Made by a program: the position numbers and the translations under genes. A stretch of DNA of 64,000 bases from Halorientalis marina. Lineage in GTDB: Archaea; Halobacteriota; Halobacteria; Halobacteriales; Haloarculaceae. Within the stretch, counting starts at the first letter, position 1. Every line of letters begins with the position of its first letter. Below the pieces are notes generated by a model. The model ran no database searches and had not been told where the DNA came from. It saw nothing but the letters and a program-made list of their open reading frames with translations. Below, one piece after another: positions 32,311 to 40,303 of this stretch. Where the stretch lies: positions 1-64,000 of the forward strand of contig NZ_CP095488.1 in the NCBI RefSeq assembly GCF_023028345.1, in the 5' to 3' direction.

Positions 32311-34374
32311 ATGACACACAATCTGGGTGTCGACGTCGGTGGAACGTTCACCGACGTCATCGTGGTCGACGAGACGACACACGACATCACGATCGAGAAG
32401 GTACTCACGACGCCGTCGAACCCGTCCGAGGGCGTTCTCGCGGGCGTCGAGCAGGCGACGGAGAAAGCCGGCACGTCGGTTGCGGACCTCGAGTTGCTGT
32501 TTCACGGGACGACGGTCGTGACGAACATGCTCCTCGAGGAGACCGGGTCGCGCGTCGGCCTCATCACCTCGGCGGGCCACGAGGACATCCTGCACCTCGC
32601 CCGGGCGTGGACGCCGGGGCCGCTGTACGGCTGGATGGACATGGACAAGCCGGACCCGCTCGCGGACCTCGTCGATACGCGCGGTGTCCCCGGCAAGATC
32701 AGTTCCCCGGACGGCGAGGTGACGGAACCGCTCGACGAGGACGCCGTGCGGACGGCGGTCAGGGACCTCGCGGACGCGGGCGTCGAGTCGCTGACGGTCG
32801 CGCTGTTGAACTCGTATCTCAACCCGAGCCACGAGCAACGCGTCCGCGAGATCGTCGACGAGGAGACCGACGCCCTGCCGGTGTCGATCTCCTCGGACAT
32901 CGTCTCGGAGTACGGGGAGTACGAACGCACGCTCACGACGGTCATCAACGACTACGCGCGGCCCGAGGTCATCTCGTATCTGGAGGATCTGGACACCTCG
33001 CTCGCGGACGCGGGTTCGACGGCCAGGATGAACGTGGTCCGATCCGACGGTGGGCTGATGAGTTCCGAGGCCGCGAAGAACCGCCCGGTCGAACTGGCGC
33101 TCTCGGGACCCAGCGGCGGCGTCGTCGGCGCGGCCACGATCGCCGCGAAGAAAGGCGTTCCCGACGTGTTGACACTGGACATGGGTGGGACCTCGACCGA
33201 CGTATCGCTCGTCGAGGACGGCCAGCCGGAGACGACCCGGCAGACGAAAGTCGGCTACCGGGAGTTCACGTCCCGGTCCGTGGACGTGAACACCGTCGGT
33301 GCGGGTGGCGGCTCGGTCGCCCGCGTCCAGCTCTCGGGGTCGCTTCAGGTCGGCCCGGAGAGTTCCGGAGCGGACCCGGGGCCGGCCTGCTACGGGCAGG
33401 GCGGCGAGGAGCCGACGGTAACGGACGCGAACGTCGTGCTGGGTCGGATTCCCCCGACGGTCCAGCTTGGCGGCACGATGGACCTCGACCGCGCCGCGGC
33501 CCGGAGTGCGGTCGCGGACATCGCCGACCAGCGCGACACCTCCGTCGAGGAGGCGGCTCAGGCGATCCTCGACATCGTCAACGAGAACATGCACGGGGCG
33601 CTCCGGGTCGTCTCCGTCGAGCGCGGGTACGACCCCCGGGACTTCGGACTGGTCGGCTTCGGGGGCGCAGGCCCGATGCACGCAAACGGTCTCGCCGACG
33701 TGATGGGGACGTACCCGGTCATCGTCCCGCCCGGTCCCGGTGTGATGTCCGCCTTCGGCTTTCTCACCTCCGACGTGCAAAACGAGTTCGCGGAGACCTA
33801 CCTCGAGACGGACCTCGACGTCGACGGTGCGGACGTGTACGAGGAACTCCAGACGCTCAGAGCGGACGCGGCCGACTGGCTCCGTTCCGAAGGCGTCCCC
33901 GAGGAGGATCACGCCTTCGAGTACTACGCCGAGTGTCGCTACTTCCGGCAGGACATCCAGATGTCCATCCCGATCGACGTCGAGAAACTGCGGACCGACG
34001 TGGGCCTCGACGAGATCAAGGCGGACTTCGAAGCGCGCCACGACAGGCGCTTTGGCTTCTCTCTGGACGCCCCGCTGGAGATCGCCAACCTCCGGGTCAT
34101 CGGCAAGGGGAGCGTCCAGGGCGTGACGATCGAAGAGCAGTCGGTCGGCGGCGCCGACCCGAGCGACGCCAGGCGGGACACGACTGAGGTGTACTTCGAC
34201 GGCGCGTACCACGAGACGCCGGTCTACGACCGCGCGGCGCTGACGCCGGGCAACGAGATCGCGGGGCCGGCGATCGTCGTCGAAGACGACGCGACGATCG
34301 TCGTCCAGCCCGCCCACACCGCGACTATCGACCGCTATGCCAACATCGAGATCAACCGAGGTGATGACGCGTGA
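32311..34374 (+). CDS. hyuA: Hydantoinase/oxoprolinase subunit A
   Basis: 687-aa protein of the HyuA/N-methylhydantoinase A family, the ATP-binding subunit of ATP-dependent ring-opening amidohydrolases. It has the actin-like phosphate loop GVDVGGTFTDVIVVD at the N-terminus and LFHGTTVVTNMLLE. The second actin-like phosphate site is DVLTLDMGGTSTDVSL, and the family-typical GFGGAGPMHANGLAD comes later. The length is normal. The GTGA overlap with hyuB shows coupling. Possible substrates include hydantoins, oxoproline, acetophenone-type compounds or caprolactam. The downstream cysteine amidase and formamidase favour a cyclic amide or urea-like substrate. Confidence 0.88.
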   Translation: MTHNLGVDVGGTFTDVIVVDETTHDITIEKVLTTPSNPSEGVLAGVEQATEKAGTSVADLELLFHGTTVVTNMLLEETGSRVGLITSAGHEDILHLARAWTPGPLYGWMDMDKPDPLADLVDTRGVPGKISSPDGEVTEPLDEDAVRTAVRDLADAGVESLTVALLNSYLNPSHEQRVREIVDEETDALPVSISSDIVSEYGEYERTLTTVINDYARPEVISYLEDLDTSLADAGSTARMNVVRSDGGLMSSEAAKNRPVELALSGPSGGVVGAATIAAKKGVPDVLTLDMGGTSTDVSLVEDGQPETTRQTKVGYREFTSRSVDVNTVGAGGGSVARVQLSGSLQVGPESSGADPGPACYGQGGEEPTVTDANVVLGRIPPTVQLGGTMDLDRAAARSAVADIADQRDTSVEEAAQAILDIVNENMHGALRVVSVERGYDPRDFGLVGFGGAGPMHANGLADVMGTYPVIVPPGPGVMSAFGFLTSDVQNEFAETYLETDLDVDGADVYEELQTLRADAADWLRSEGVPEEDHAFEYYAECRYFRQDIQMSIPIDVEKLRTDVGLDEIKADFEARHDRRFGFSLDAPLEIANLRVIGKGSVQGVTIEEQSVGGADPSDARRDTTEVYFDGAYHETPVYDRAALTPGNEIAGPAIVVEDDATIVVQPAHTATIDRYANIEINRGDDA

Positions 34375-36227
34375 GCACTGAGACACCCGACTTCGTCGGC
34401 GACCACGACATCGACAAGACGACCCTCGACATCATAGAGAGCACGCTCTCGAACACGCGCGACGAGATGGACCGCGTGTTGGAGACGACGGCCATCAGCC
34501 CGGTCATCCGCGAGCAGTCCGACCAGTTCCCGCTCATCGCCGACCCGCAGGGACGGATGGTAATGGGGCAGTTCGGGTCGGCCATCGAGACGATCATCGA
34601 CAACGCCAGTTTCGGCTGGGACGATCTCGAAGACGGCGACGTCGTCGCGACGAACGACCCGTACATGTGTGCCGGGGCGATGTCACACACCCCCGATATG
34701 CTCCTGCTTCGCCCCATCTTCTCCGAGGGCGAGCGCGTCGGCTTCTCCAGCCAGTGGGGGAACCTGATGGACGTCGGCGGGAAGACCCCCGGAAGCATGC
34801 CCGTGCAGGCCACCTCCATCTTCGAGGAGGGCATCCGGCTCCCCCCGGTCAAACTCTACAAGGGTGGCGACCTGGACGAGGAGCTACTGGAGACGTTCGC
34901 GCACAACACCCGCCTGCCCGACCACGCCGAGGCGGACATCAAGGCGCTCGCGGCCGGGACGGCCGCCGCCGAGAAGCGCGTCCAGGGCCTCTGTGACCGC
35001 TTCGGGACGGAGACGTACCTCGAAGGGTGTGACGCCATCCTCGACCGCACCCGTGACGGGATGATCGACCTCATCCGCGAGTTCATCCCGGAGGGTGAGC
35101 GCTACACCTTCGAGGACTACGTCGACGACGACGGCATGGGCAACGGGCCGATCAAACTCCACCTCGAAATCTACCGGGAGGGCGACACGGTCTATCTCGA
35201 CTGGGACGGAACCGACGAGCAGGTGCCCGGAACGGTGAACTTCCTCCTCAACGAGAAGATGTTCAAGATGTTCACCGGGGTCTTTCTCATCATGGCGTTC
35301 GATCCCCTCCTGACGTTCAACGACGGGTACTACGACCTCTTCGAGGTCAACCTGCCGTCGGGGACGGTCGTCCAGCCGGAGTTCCCCGCACCGCTCGGGA
35401 ACCGGTTGCCGCTGATGGCCCGGCAGTTCGACGTCCTGCAGGCCACGTTCTCGAAGCTCATCGACGGCTTCTCGGTCGCCGGCAGTTACGGCACCTCGCC
35501 CAATCTCGTCTACGCCGGCACCGACTCGGACGGGAACCAGTTCCAGATGCTCGAGATCCTCTACGGCGGCATCCCGGCCCGCCCCGGCGGCGACGGCCTG
35601 GACGGCCACTCGTGGTGGCCGCTGTTCCGCACCGTCCCCGCCGAGTACCAGGAAGCCTACTACCCGCTCTCGATCGACGAGTATAGCACCCGCGAGGACA
35701 CCGGCGGTGCCGGCGAGTTCCGCGGCGGTCACGGCATCACCAAGGTCTACACGTTCGAGGAAGACGGCGCGATCACCTTCCAGGACGACCGCGCCCACAC
35801 CTACCCGTGGGGCGTGGACGGGGGCGACCACGCACGGACCAGCGAGAAGAAACTGATCAGGAGCGACGGGACCGAGGAGGAACTCCCCTCGAAAGTCGAG
35901 AACGTCCCCGTCGCGGCCGGCGACAAACTCGTGTTCCGGACGGCCGGCGGCGGCGGACTCGGCGACCCCCTCGACCGCGACCCAGAGGTGGTCGCCACCG
36001 AGGTCCACCGGGGGCTCGTTTCGGCCGAGGCCGCCAGCGAGGAGTACGGCGTCGTCCTCGCCGACGATGGCACCGTCGACGAGGCGGCGACGGCCGACCG
36101 CCGCGAGGAACTCCGGGCGAACCGCGACGACCTCGCGGAGTTCGACTACGGACCCCTGCCGGACGACGACGAACTCGAAGCCCGTATCGCGGCGGAGCGC
36201 AGCGACTTCGAGAACAGACACGACTGA
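34371..36227 (+). CDS. hyuB: Hydantoinase/oxoprolinase subunit B
   Basis: 618-aa protein of the HyuB family, partner of HyuA in the ATP-dependent hydrolase. Typical elements are TTAISPVIREQSDQFPL, DGDVVATNDPYMCAGAMSHT, FFSSQWGN-like segments and, near the end, GGAGEFRGGHGI and TAGGGGLGDPLDRDP. It starts at a GTG that overlaps the hyuA stop. The C-terminal 90 residues are acidic, helical and haloarchaea-specific in look. Together with HyuA it should form the large heteromultimer that opens the amide ring. Confidence 0.88.
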   Translation: MSTETPDFVGDHDIDKTTLDIIESTLSNTRDEMDRVLETTAISPVIREQSDQFPLIADPQGRMVMGQFGSAIETIIDNASFGWDDLEDGDVVATNDPYMCAGAMSHTPDMLLLRPIFSEGERVGFSSQWGNLMDVGGKTPGSMPVQATSIFEEGIRLPPVKLYKGGDLDEELLETFAHNTRLPDHAEADIKALAAGTAAAEKRVQGLCDRFGTETYLEGCDAILDRTRDGMIDLIREFIPEGERYTFEDYVDDDGMGNGPIKLHLEIYREGDTVYLDWDGTDEQVPGTVNFLLNEKMFKMFTGVFLIMAFDPLLTFNDGYYDLFEVNLPSGTVVQPEFPAPLGNRLPLMARQFDVLQATFSKLIDGFSVAGSYGTSPNLVYAGTDSDGNQFQMLEILYGGIPARPGGDGLDGHSWWPLFRTVPAEYQEAYYPLSIDEYSTREDTGGAGEFRGGHGITKVYTFEEDGAITFQDDRAHTYPWGVDGGDHARTSEKKLIRSDGTEEELPSKVENVPVAAGDKLVFRTAGGGGLGDPLDRDPEVVATEVHRGLVSAEAASEEYGVVLADDGTVDEAATADRREELRANRDDLAEFDYGPLPDDDELEARIAAERSDFENRHD

Positions 36228-36264
36228 CGATGGATACGGGTACCATCCTCACCGACCCACGGCA

Positions 36265-36912
36265 ATGAACGATCCCGACGCCTCGGCGTACTACGACGAA
36301 CACGCCTTCGGCGACAGCGTTGGCATCGGCGACCGGCCCGCACTGCTCGTCATCGACCTGATCAACGCGTTCACCGACCCCGAGACCGACCTCGGTTCGA
36401 ACGTGAACGGGGTCGTCGAGCAGACCGGTCGCCTCCTCGATACCTTCCGCGACCGGGACCTCCCGCGATACTTCACGACCGTCGCGTTCGAGGAGTCCTA
36501 CGGCGATGCTGGACGGTTCATCGAGAAGGTGCCCGCGCTCCGGGAGCTGCGCCTCGGGACGGACGCGGTCGCCGTCGACGACCGACTCGCGCCCGTCGAC
36601 GACGAACGGGTCATCCTGAAGAAATACGCGAGCGCGTTCTTCGGGACGGACCTCGCGACGGAACTGACGACCAACGGGGTCGATACGCTCGTGCTCGCCG
36701 GCGTCACGACGAGCGGCTGTGTCCGGGCGACCGCGGTCGACAGCCTCCAGCACGGGTACCGGACCATCGTACCCGCCGACGCGGTCGGCGACCGCGCGGA
36801 ACCGCCTCACCGTGCCAACCTCGTCGATATCGACGCCAAGTACGGTGACGTGGTCGGAACCGACGACGTGATCGCCCACTTGACCGACGACAACAACGAC
36901 GACACTGCATGA
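36265..36912 (+). CDS. Isochorismatase-like cysteine amidohydrolase
   Basis: 215-aa protein of the isochorismatase-like superfamily with the catalytic triad visible: Asp in LLVIDLINAFTDP (D31), Lys in VILKKYASAFFGT (about 115-120) and Cys in GVTTSGCVRATAVDS (about C152). Members in hydantoin and creatinine pathways hydrolyse N-carbamoyl compounds such as N-carbamoylsarcosine, releasing CO2 and ammonia. It lies 37 bases after hyuB and probably takes the product of the HyuAB reaction. Another amide substrate, such as a nicotinamide or biuret type, cannot be excluded. Confidence 0.82.
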   Translation: MNDPDASAYYDEHAFGDSVGIGDRPALLVIDLINAFTDPETDLGSNVNGVVEQTGRLLDTFRDRDLPRYFTTVAFEESYGDAGRFIEKVPALRELRLGTDAVAVDDRLAPVDDERVILKKYASAFFGTDLATELTTNGVDTLVLAGVTTSGCVRATAVDSLQHGYRTIVPADAVGDRAEPPHRANLVDIDAKYGDVVGTDDVIAHLTDDNNDDTA

Positions 36913-36988
36913 CACGAAACCGATACCGCGGCCGACGAACCGACACTGCACAGCGAGCGACACCGGCATCGCAGAACGGAGGGGGGAC

Positions 36989-37942
36989 ATGAACGCGACT
37001 ACGTCGGGGGCCGAACTCCGCGAGCACCTCGGGCGTGAGGAGTTGCTCGTCTGTCCCGGCGTCCACGATCCCCTGACAGCTGCCGTTGCCGACCGGATCG
37101 GGTTCGACGCGATCTACATGACCGGCTACGGGACCTCCCTCTCGAAGATCGGCTACCCGGACGCCGGGTTCATGACCATGCCCGAGGTGATCGAGAACGC
37201 GGCGAACATCCAGGAACGCATCGGTGTCCCGCTGATCGCCGACGCCGACAACGGGTACGGCAACGCGACCAACGTGATCCGGACGGTCCGCGAGTACATC
37301 AAGGCCGGCGTCGGCGCGATCCACATCGAGGACCAGACCTTCCCCAAGCGCTGTGGCCACACGCAAGGGCGGCAGGTGATCCCGAAGGCGGAGGCGGTGG
37401 GCAAGGTCGCGGCCGCGGCCGACGTTCGCGACGACCGCGCCCCGGAGTTCGTCATCATCGCGCGCAGTGACGCCCGCGGGACGGGTGACGGCTCGCTCGA
37501 CGACGCCATCGACCGCGTCAACGCCTACCTCGAGGCCGGCGCCGATATCGGGTTCGTCGAAGGCCCGGCCGACGACGCGGAACTGGCACGGGTCGGGCGC
37601 GAGGTCGACGGACCGGTACTGTACAATTTCGTCGGCGAACTCGGCTCCTCGCCGTACGTCGAACTCTCCTCGCTCGAGGAGTGGGGGTTCGACGTGGTGT
37701 TGTTCCCCGTCGTGTCGACGCTGTCGACCATCGCGAACGTCCACGCCGACCTCGACACGTTCGCGTCCGATCCCGTCGCCGCGATGCGCGAGGTGGACGA
37801 GGAGTTCGCGGCCCAGCCGACCGGCAGCCTCCACGAGTTCTCCGGGTTCCCCGAAGTCGTCGCCTGGGAGGACCAGTATCTGCCCGACGAGGATCGCGAT
37901 AAATACGAGGGATCACTGGGCGACGATCCGACCGGCGAGTGA
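36989..37942 (+). CDS. Isocitrate lyase/PEP mutase family enzyme
   Basis: 317-aa TIM-barrel enzyme of the ICL/PEP-mutase superfamily. Conserved elements are the N-terminal VCPGVHDPLTA, LIADADNGYGN (Mg-binding Asp pair) and IEDQTFPKRCGH with the catalytic Cys of lyases (about 117-125). VIIARSDARGTG follows. KRCGH is typical of methylisocitrate lyase-like and carboxyphosphonoenolpyruvate mutase-like members. It follows the cysteine amidohydrolase by 76 bases in the same direction, so it may cleave or decarboxylate a 2- to 4-carbon acid released by the pathway. Confidence 0.8.
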   Translation: MNATTSGAELREHLGREELLVCPGVHDPLTAAVADRIGFDAIYMTGYGTSLSKIGYPDAGFMTMPEVIENAANIQERIGVPLIADADNGYGNATNVIRTVREYIKAGVGAIHIEDQTFPKRCGHTQGRQVIPKAEAVGKVAAAADVRDDRAPEFVIIARSDARGTGDGSLDDAIDRVNAYLEAGADIGFVEGPADDAELARVGREVDGPVLYNFVGELGSSPYVELSSLEEWGFDVVLFPVVSTLSTIANVHADLDTFASDPVAAMREVDEEFAAQPTGSLHEFSGFPEVVAWEDQYLPDEDRDKYEGSLGDDPTGE

Positions 37943-38021
37943 CCGCGTGTCGCCGTCCAGCGCGAGGGAGAGCGGCGTCCCGCCGGCGACCGCACAGTAG
38001 TGTCCATCGCCTGACAGTGTG

Positions 38022-38027
38022 TTTATG
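38022..38027 (+). promoter_or_regulatory. TATA-like box of the formamidase gene
   Basis: TTTATG lies 25-30 bases before the ATG at 38052, supporting a leaderless start and a promoter separate from the upstream hyu genes. Confidence 0.45.
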
Positions 38028-38051
38028 CTCCGGGAAGCCGTATGTTGGCAT

Positions 38052-39356
38052 ATGTCACAGCAGGTGCAACAGGAACTGGCGGTCGACCGATTCACACTCG
38101 GACTCGTCGGACCGGACCAGGAGTGGGCCGGAACCGTCGCGGACGGTGGGACCGTCCGCACGCACACCCCGCCCGCGTGCTGGGGGCCGATGATCACACC
38201 CGAATTCCGTGGTGGGCACGAAGTCACGCGGCCGATTCGCGTCGAGAACGCCGAACCCGGGGACGCGCTGGCCGTCCGCATCAGGGACGTCGAGGTGACC
38301 AGCGTCGCGACGAGTACGGGCAGCATGGCCGAACGCGAGGATGCGTTCGGGAGCGACCCGTTCGTCGACCACCGCTGTCCGGAGTGTGGCACCGAATGGC
38401 CCGAGACCGTCGTGGAGGGTACCGGCGAGGACGCGATCCGGTGTGCGGAGTGTGGGGCCAACGCCTCGTCCTTCGGTTTCGAGTTCGGCTACACGGTCGC
38501 GTTCGACGACGACCGCACCGTGGGGCTGACCGTCGGTCCGGAGGGTGCCGACGCCCTCGCGGAGCGCGCCGACGAGGCGATGGCACTCCCGGACAACTCA
38601 CGACAGCACCCGATTTTGCTGTACAAGCCGGACGAAATTCCGGGGACACTCGGGCACCTCCGGCCGTTCATCGGCAACATCGGGACGACGCCGTCGGTCG
38701 AGTTCCCGGACTCGCACAACGCCGGCGACTTCGGGCAGTTCCTGATCGGCGCCGACCACGACTGGGGCCTTGACGACGAAGCGGCGCTCGGTGCCCGGAC
38801 TGACGGCCATATGGACTCGAACGACGTGCGCCCCGGGGCGACGCTCATCTGCCCGGTCGAAATCGAGGGCGCTGGCCTCTACGTGGGCGACCTGCACGCC
38901 AACCAGGGCGACGGTGAACTCTCCCTGCACACGACCGACGTGAGCGGCCACACCGAACTCGAAGTGGAGGTTATCAAGGACCTCGACATCGACGGGCCGC
39001 TGCTGTTGCCCAACGAGTCGGACCTGCCCGACATCGCCAAACCGTACACGGACGCTGAACGCGAGGCCGGCGCGGACCTCGCGGCCGAGCACGACGTCGA
39101 CGAGGTCGTCGACGCGGCGCCGATCCAGATCGTCGGCTCCGGGGCGACGATCAACGACGCGACCGAGAACGCCTTCGCCCGTGCCGGCACGCTCTTCGAC
39201 ATGACCGAGGGGGAGGTCCGGGCCCGGTGTACGTTCACCGGCGGCGTCGAGATCGCGCGGCTCCCGGGTGTCGTCCAGTTGTCGATGCTCGCCCCGATGG
39301 AACTGCTCGAAGACCGCGGCCTCGCCGAGACCGTCCGCCGCCAGTACGACCTCTGA
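38052..39356 (+). CDS. Acetamidase/formamidase with a zinc-ribbon insertion
   Basis: 434-aa member of the acetamidase/formamidase family, which hydrolyses short amides to ammonia and acid. Family features include an N-terminal beta-rich domain, RHPILLYKPDEI-like and GNIGTTPS segments, HNAGDFGQ, and DLHANQGDGELS near the metal site. Between about residues 114 and 140 it carries HRCPECGTEWP and IRCAECGANAS, a four-Cys zinc ribbon that I do not expect in bacterial formamidases of this length. It has its own TATA-like box but follows the hyu cluster closely, so it probably completes amide breakdown. Confidence 0.85.
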   Translation: MSQQVQQELAVDRFTLGLVGPDQEWAGTVADGGTVRTHTPPACWGPMITPEFRGGHEVTRPIRVENAEPGDALAVRIRDVEVTSVATSTGSMAEREDAFGSDPFVDHRCPECGTEWPETVVEGTGEDAIRCAECGANASSFGFEFGYTVAFDDDRTVGLTVGPEGADALAERADEAMALPDNSRQHPILLYKPDEIPGTLGHLRPFIGNIGTTPSVEFPDSHNAGDFGQFLIGADHDWGLDDEAALGARTDGHMDSNDVRPGATLICPVEIEGAGLYVGDLHANQGDGELSLHTTDVSGHTELEVEVIKDLDIDGPLLLPNESDLPDIAKPYTDAEREAGADLAAEHDVDEVVDAAPIQIVGSGATINDATENAFARAGTLFDMTEGEVRARCTFTGGVEIARLPGVVQLSMLAPMELLEDRGLAETVRRQYDL

Positions 39357-39358
39357 CG

Positions 39359-39622
39359 TCAGCCGCCACGCATCGCCGGGAAAATTCCGAGTTCTGCCCC
39401 TGCCGGGACGTGGTCGTCGAAATCGGCGGTGTCGCCGTCGACGGTTACGCGGACGCTCGGCCTGCGCTCGCCGGCGTCGTCGACTAAATGTGACTCTGCG
39501 CCCGGATACGCGTCGACGAACGCGTCCAGGACGTCCGCGACCGTGGCATCACCCTCGACGGACACCGCGACGGTCTTCGTCCCGGTCGCCGACCGGAGCG
39601 GGCCGTACACAGTCAGTTCCAC
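39359..39622 (-). CDS. Small ubiquitin-like/MoaD-type protein with C-terminal Gly-Gly
   Basis: 87-aa beta-grasp protein: VELTVYGPLRSATG, DATVADVLDAFVDAYPG, VTVDGDTADFDDHVP, and a C-terminal MRGG. The terminal diglycine is what MoaD/ThiS/SAMP proteins need for adenylation, so it may be a sulfur carrier or a protein modifier. I chose the GTG at 39622 because the family begins at this strand and a T-rich box (39648-39655, minus strand) lies about 25-30 bases upstream; an ATG at 39649 is also open. It is convergent with the formamidase, with 2 bases between stops. Confidence 0.75.
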   Translation of the reverse strand: MELTVYGPLRSATGTKTVAVSVEGDATVADVLDAFVDAYPGAESHLVDDAGERRPSVRVTVDGDTADFDDHVPAGAELGIFPAMRGG

Positions 39623-39760
39623 ACGTCCCGGATAGTAGTCCACGCACAAAAAACGCGGTCCGCGGGCGATAGACCGTCCGTCTCGGCGCGTTCCGGACGT
39701 CGGTTCCGAGGACGGAACCGGCGCGGCGCGGGGTCGTTGAGCCGAGACGGTCCGAGCGGG

Positions 39761-40177
39761 TCAGTACGCGGGCGCCGAAGCGGGGTCGAACTGGCTCTGC
39801 CGGGCGACGGCGACGGCCTGTGCGACCAGTTGTGTGACCTGATCGTCGAGGTCGGCCTCAGAGATGGCCGGCGACGTGTCCAGGTCCAACCGCTCGGGAT
39901 CGATGGACATCCCGAGCGGTGGTGTCCCCGGGAACTGGATGGTGACGACACCCGTGAATCCATCCGGCGTGTCGGACAAGTCAGTCCCGGTGTCGACGAA
40001 CTCGGGGACCAGGGTATCGACCGCCTGACGGAGCCGGTCGGTCGCCTCGCGCAGGCGCCCGAGTTCGGCCGGCGAGAGTTCCTCCCGCGAGGGCCCCTCT
40101 GCTCCGGTTGCCGAGCCGCCCGTGTCGACCTCCGGCACGCCCTCATCCAGCACTGACTGGTCTCGGTTACCGTACAT
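39761..40177 (-). CDS. Small acidic haloarchaeal protein (DUF5811-like?)
   Basis: 138-aa protein starting MYGNRDQSV, with a helical segment LSPAELGRLREATDRLRQAV (about 36-55) and a beta-like VVTIQFPGTPPLGMSIDPE. A second helical segment DDQVTQLVAQAVAVARQSQ (about 111-129) follows. The N-terminus and helix order resemble a conserved haloarchaeal family I remember as DUF5811; this is a weak recollection. There is no catalytic motif or membrane segment. It lies between the SAMP-like gene and the 7TM sensor on the same strand, without a tight link. Confidence 0.55.
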   Translation of the reverse strand: MYGNRDQSVLDEGVPEVDTGGSATGAEGPSREELSPAELGRLREATDRLRQAVDTLVPEFVDTGTDLSDTPDGFTGVVTIQFPGTPPLGMSIDPERLDLDTSPAISEADLDDQVTQLVAQAVAVARQSQFDPASAPAY

Positions 40178-40303
40178 CGTGTATCATCAGGAGGGGCTGG
40201 ACACGAATATCGGTTTGGTCTCCGCCGAAACGAACGACGCCACCGGCCCGCCGGACACCCCCATCGTGGCGGCCACGTGACCGGCTGGTCCAGTGTGGAA
40301 CGC

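Noticed and set aside
31972-34386. 804-codon open frame on the minus strand opposite hyuA
   Set aside because: It is a by-product of GC-rich codon usage on the other strand. The plus-strand hyuA has family motifs throughout, while this frame has none and is Arg/Val-rich.
34884-36990. Long minus-strand open frames opposite hyuB and the cysteine amidohydrolase
   Set aside because: Same cause: antisense of well-conserved genes, with no recognisable domain.
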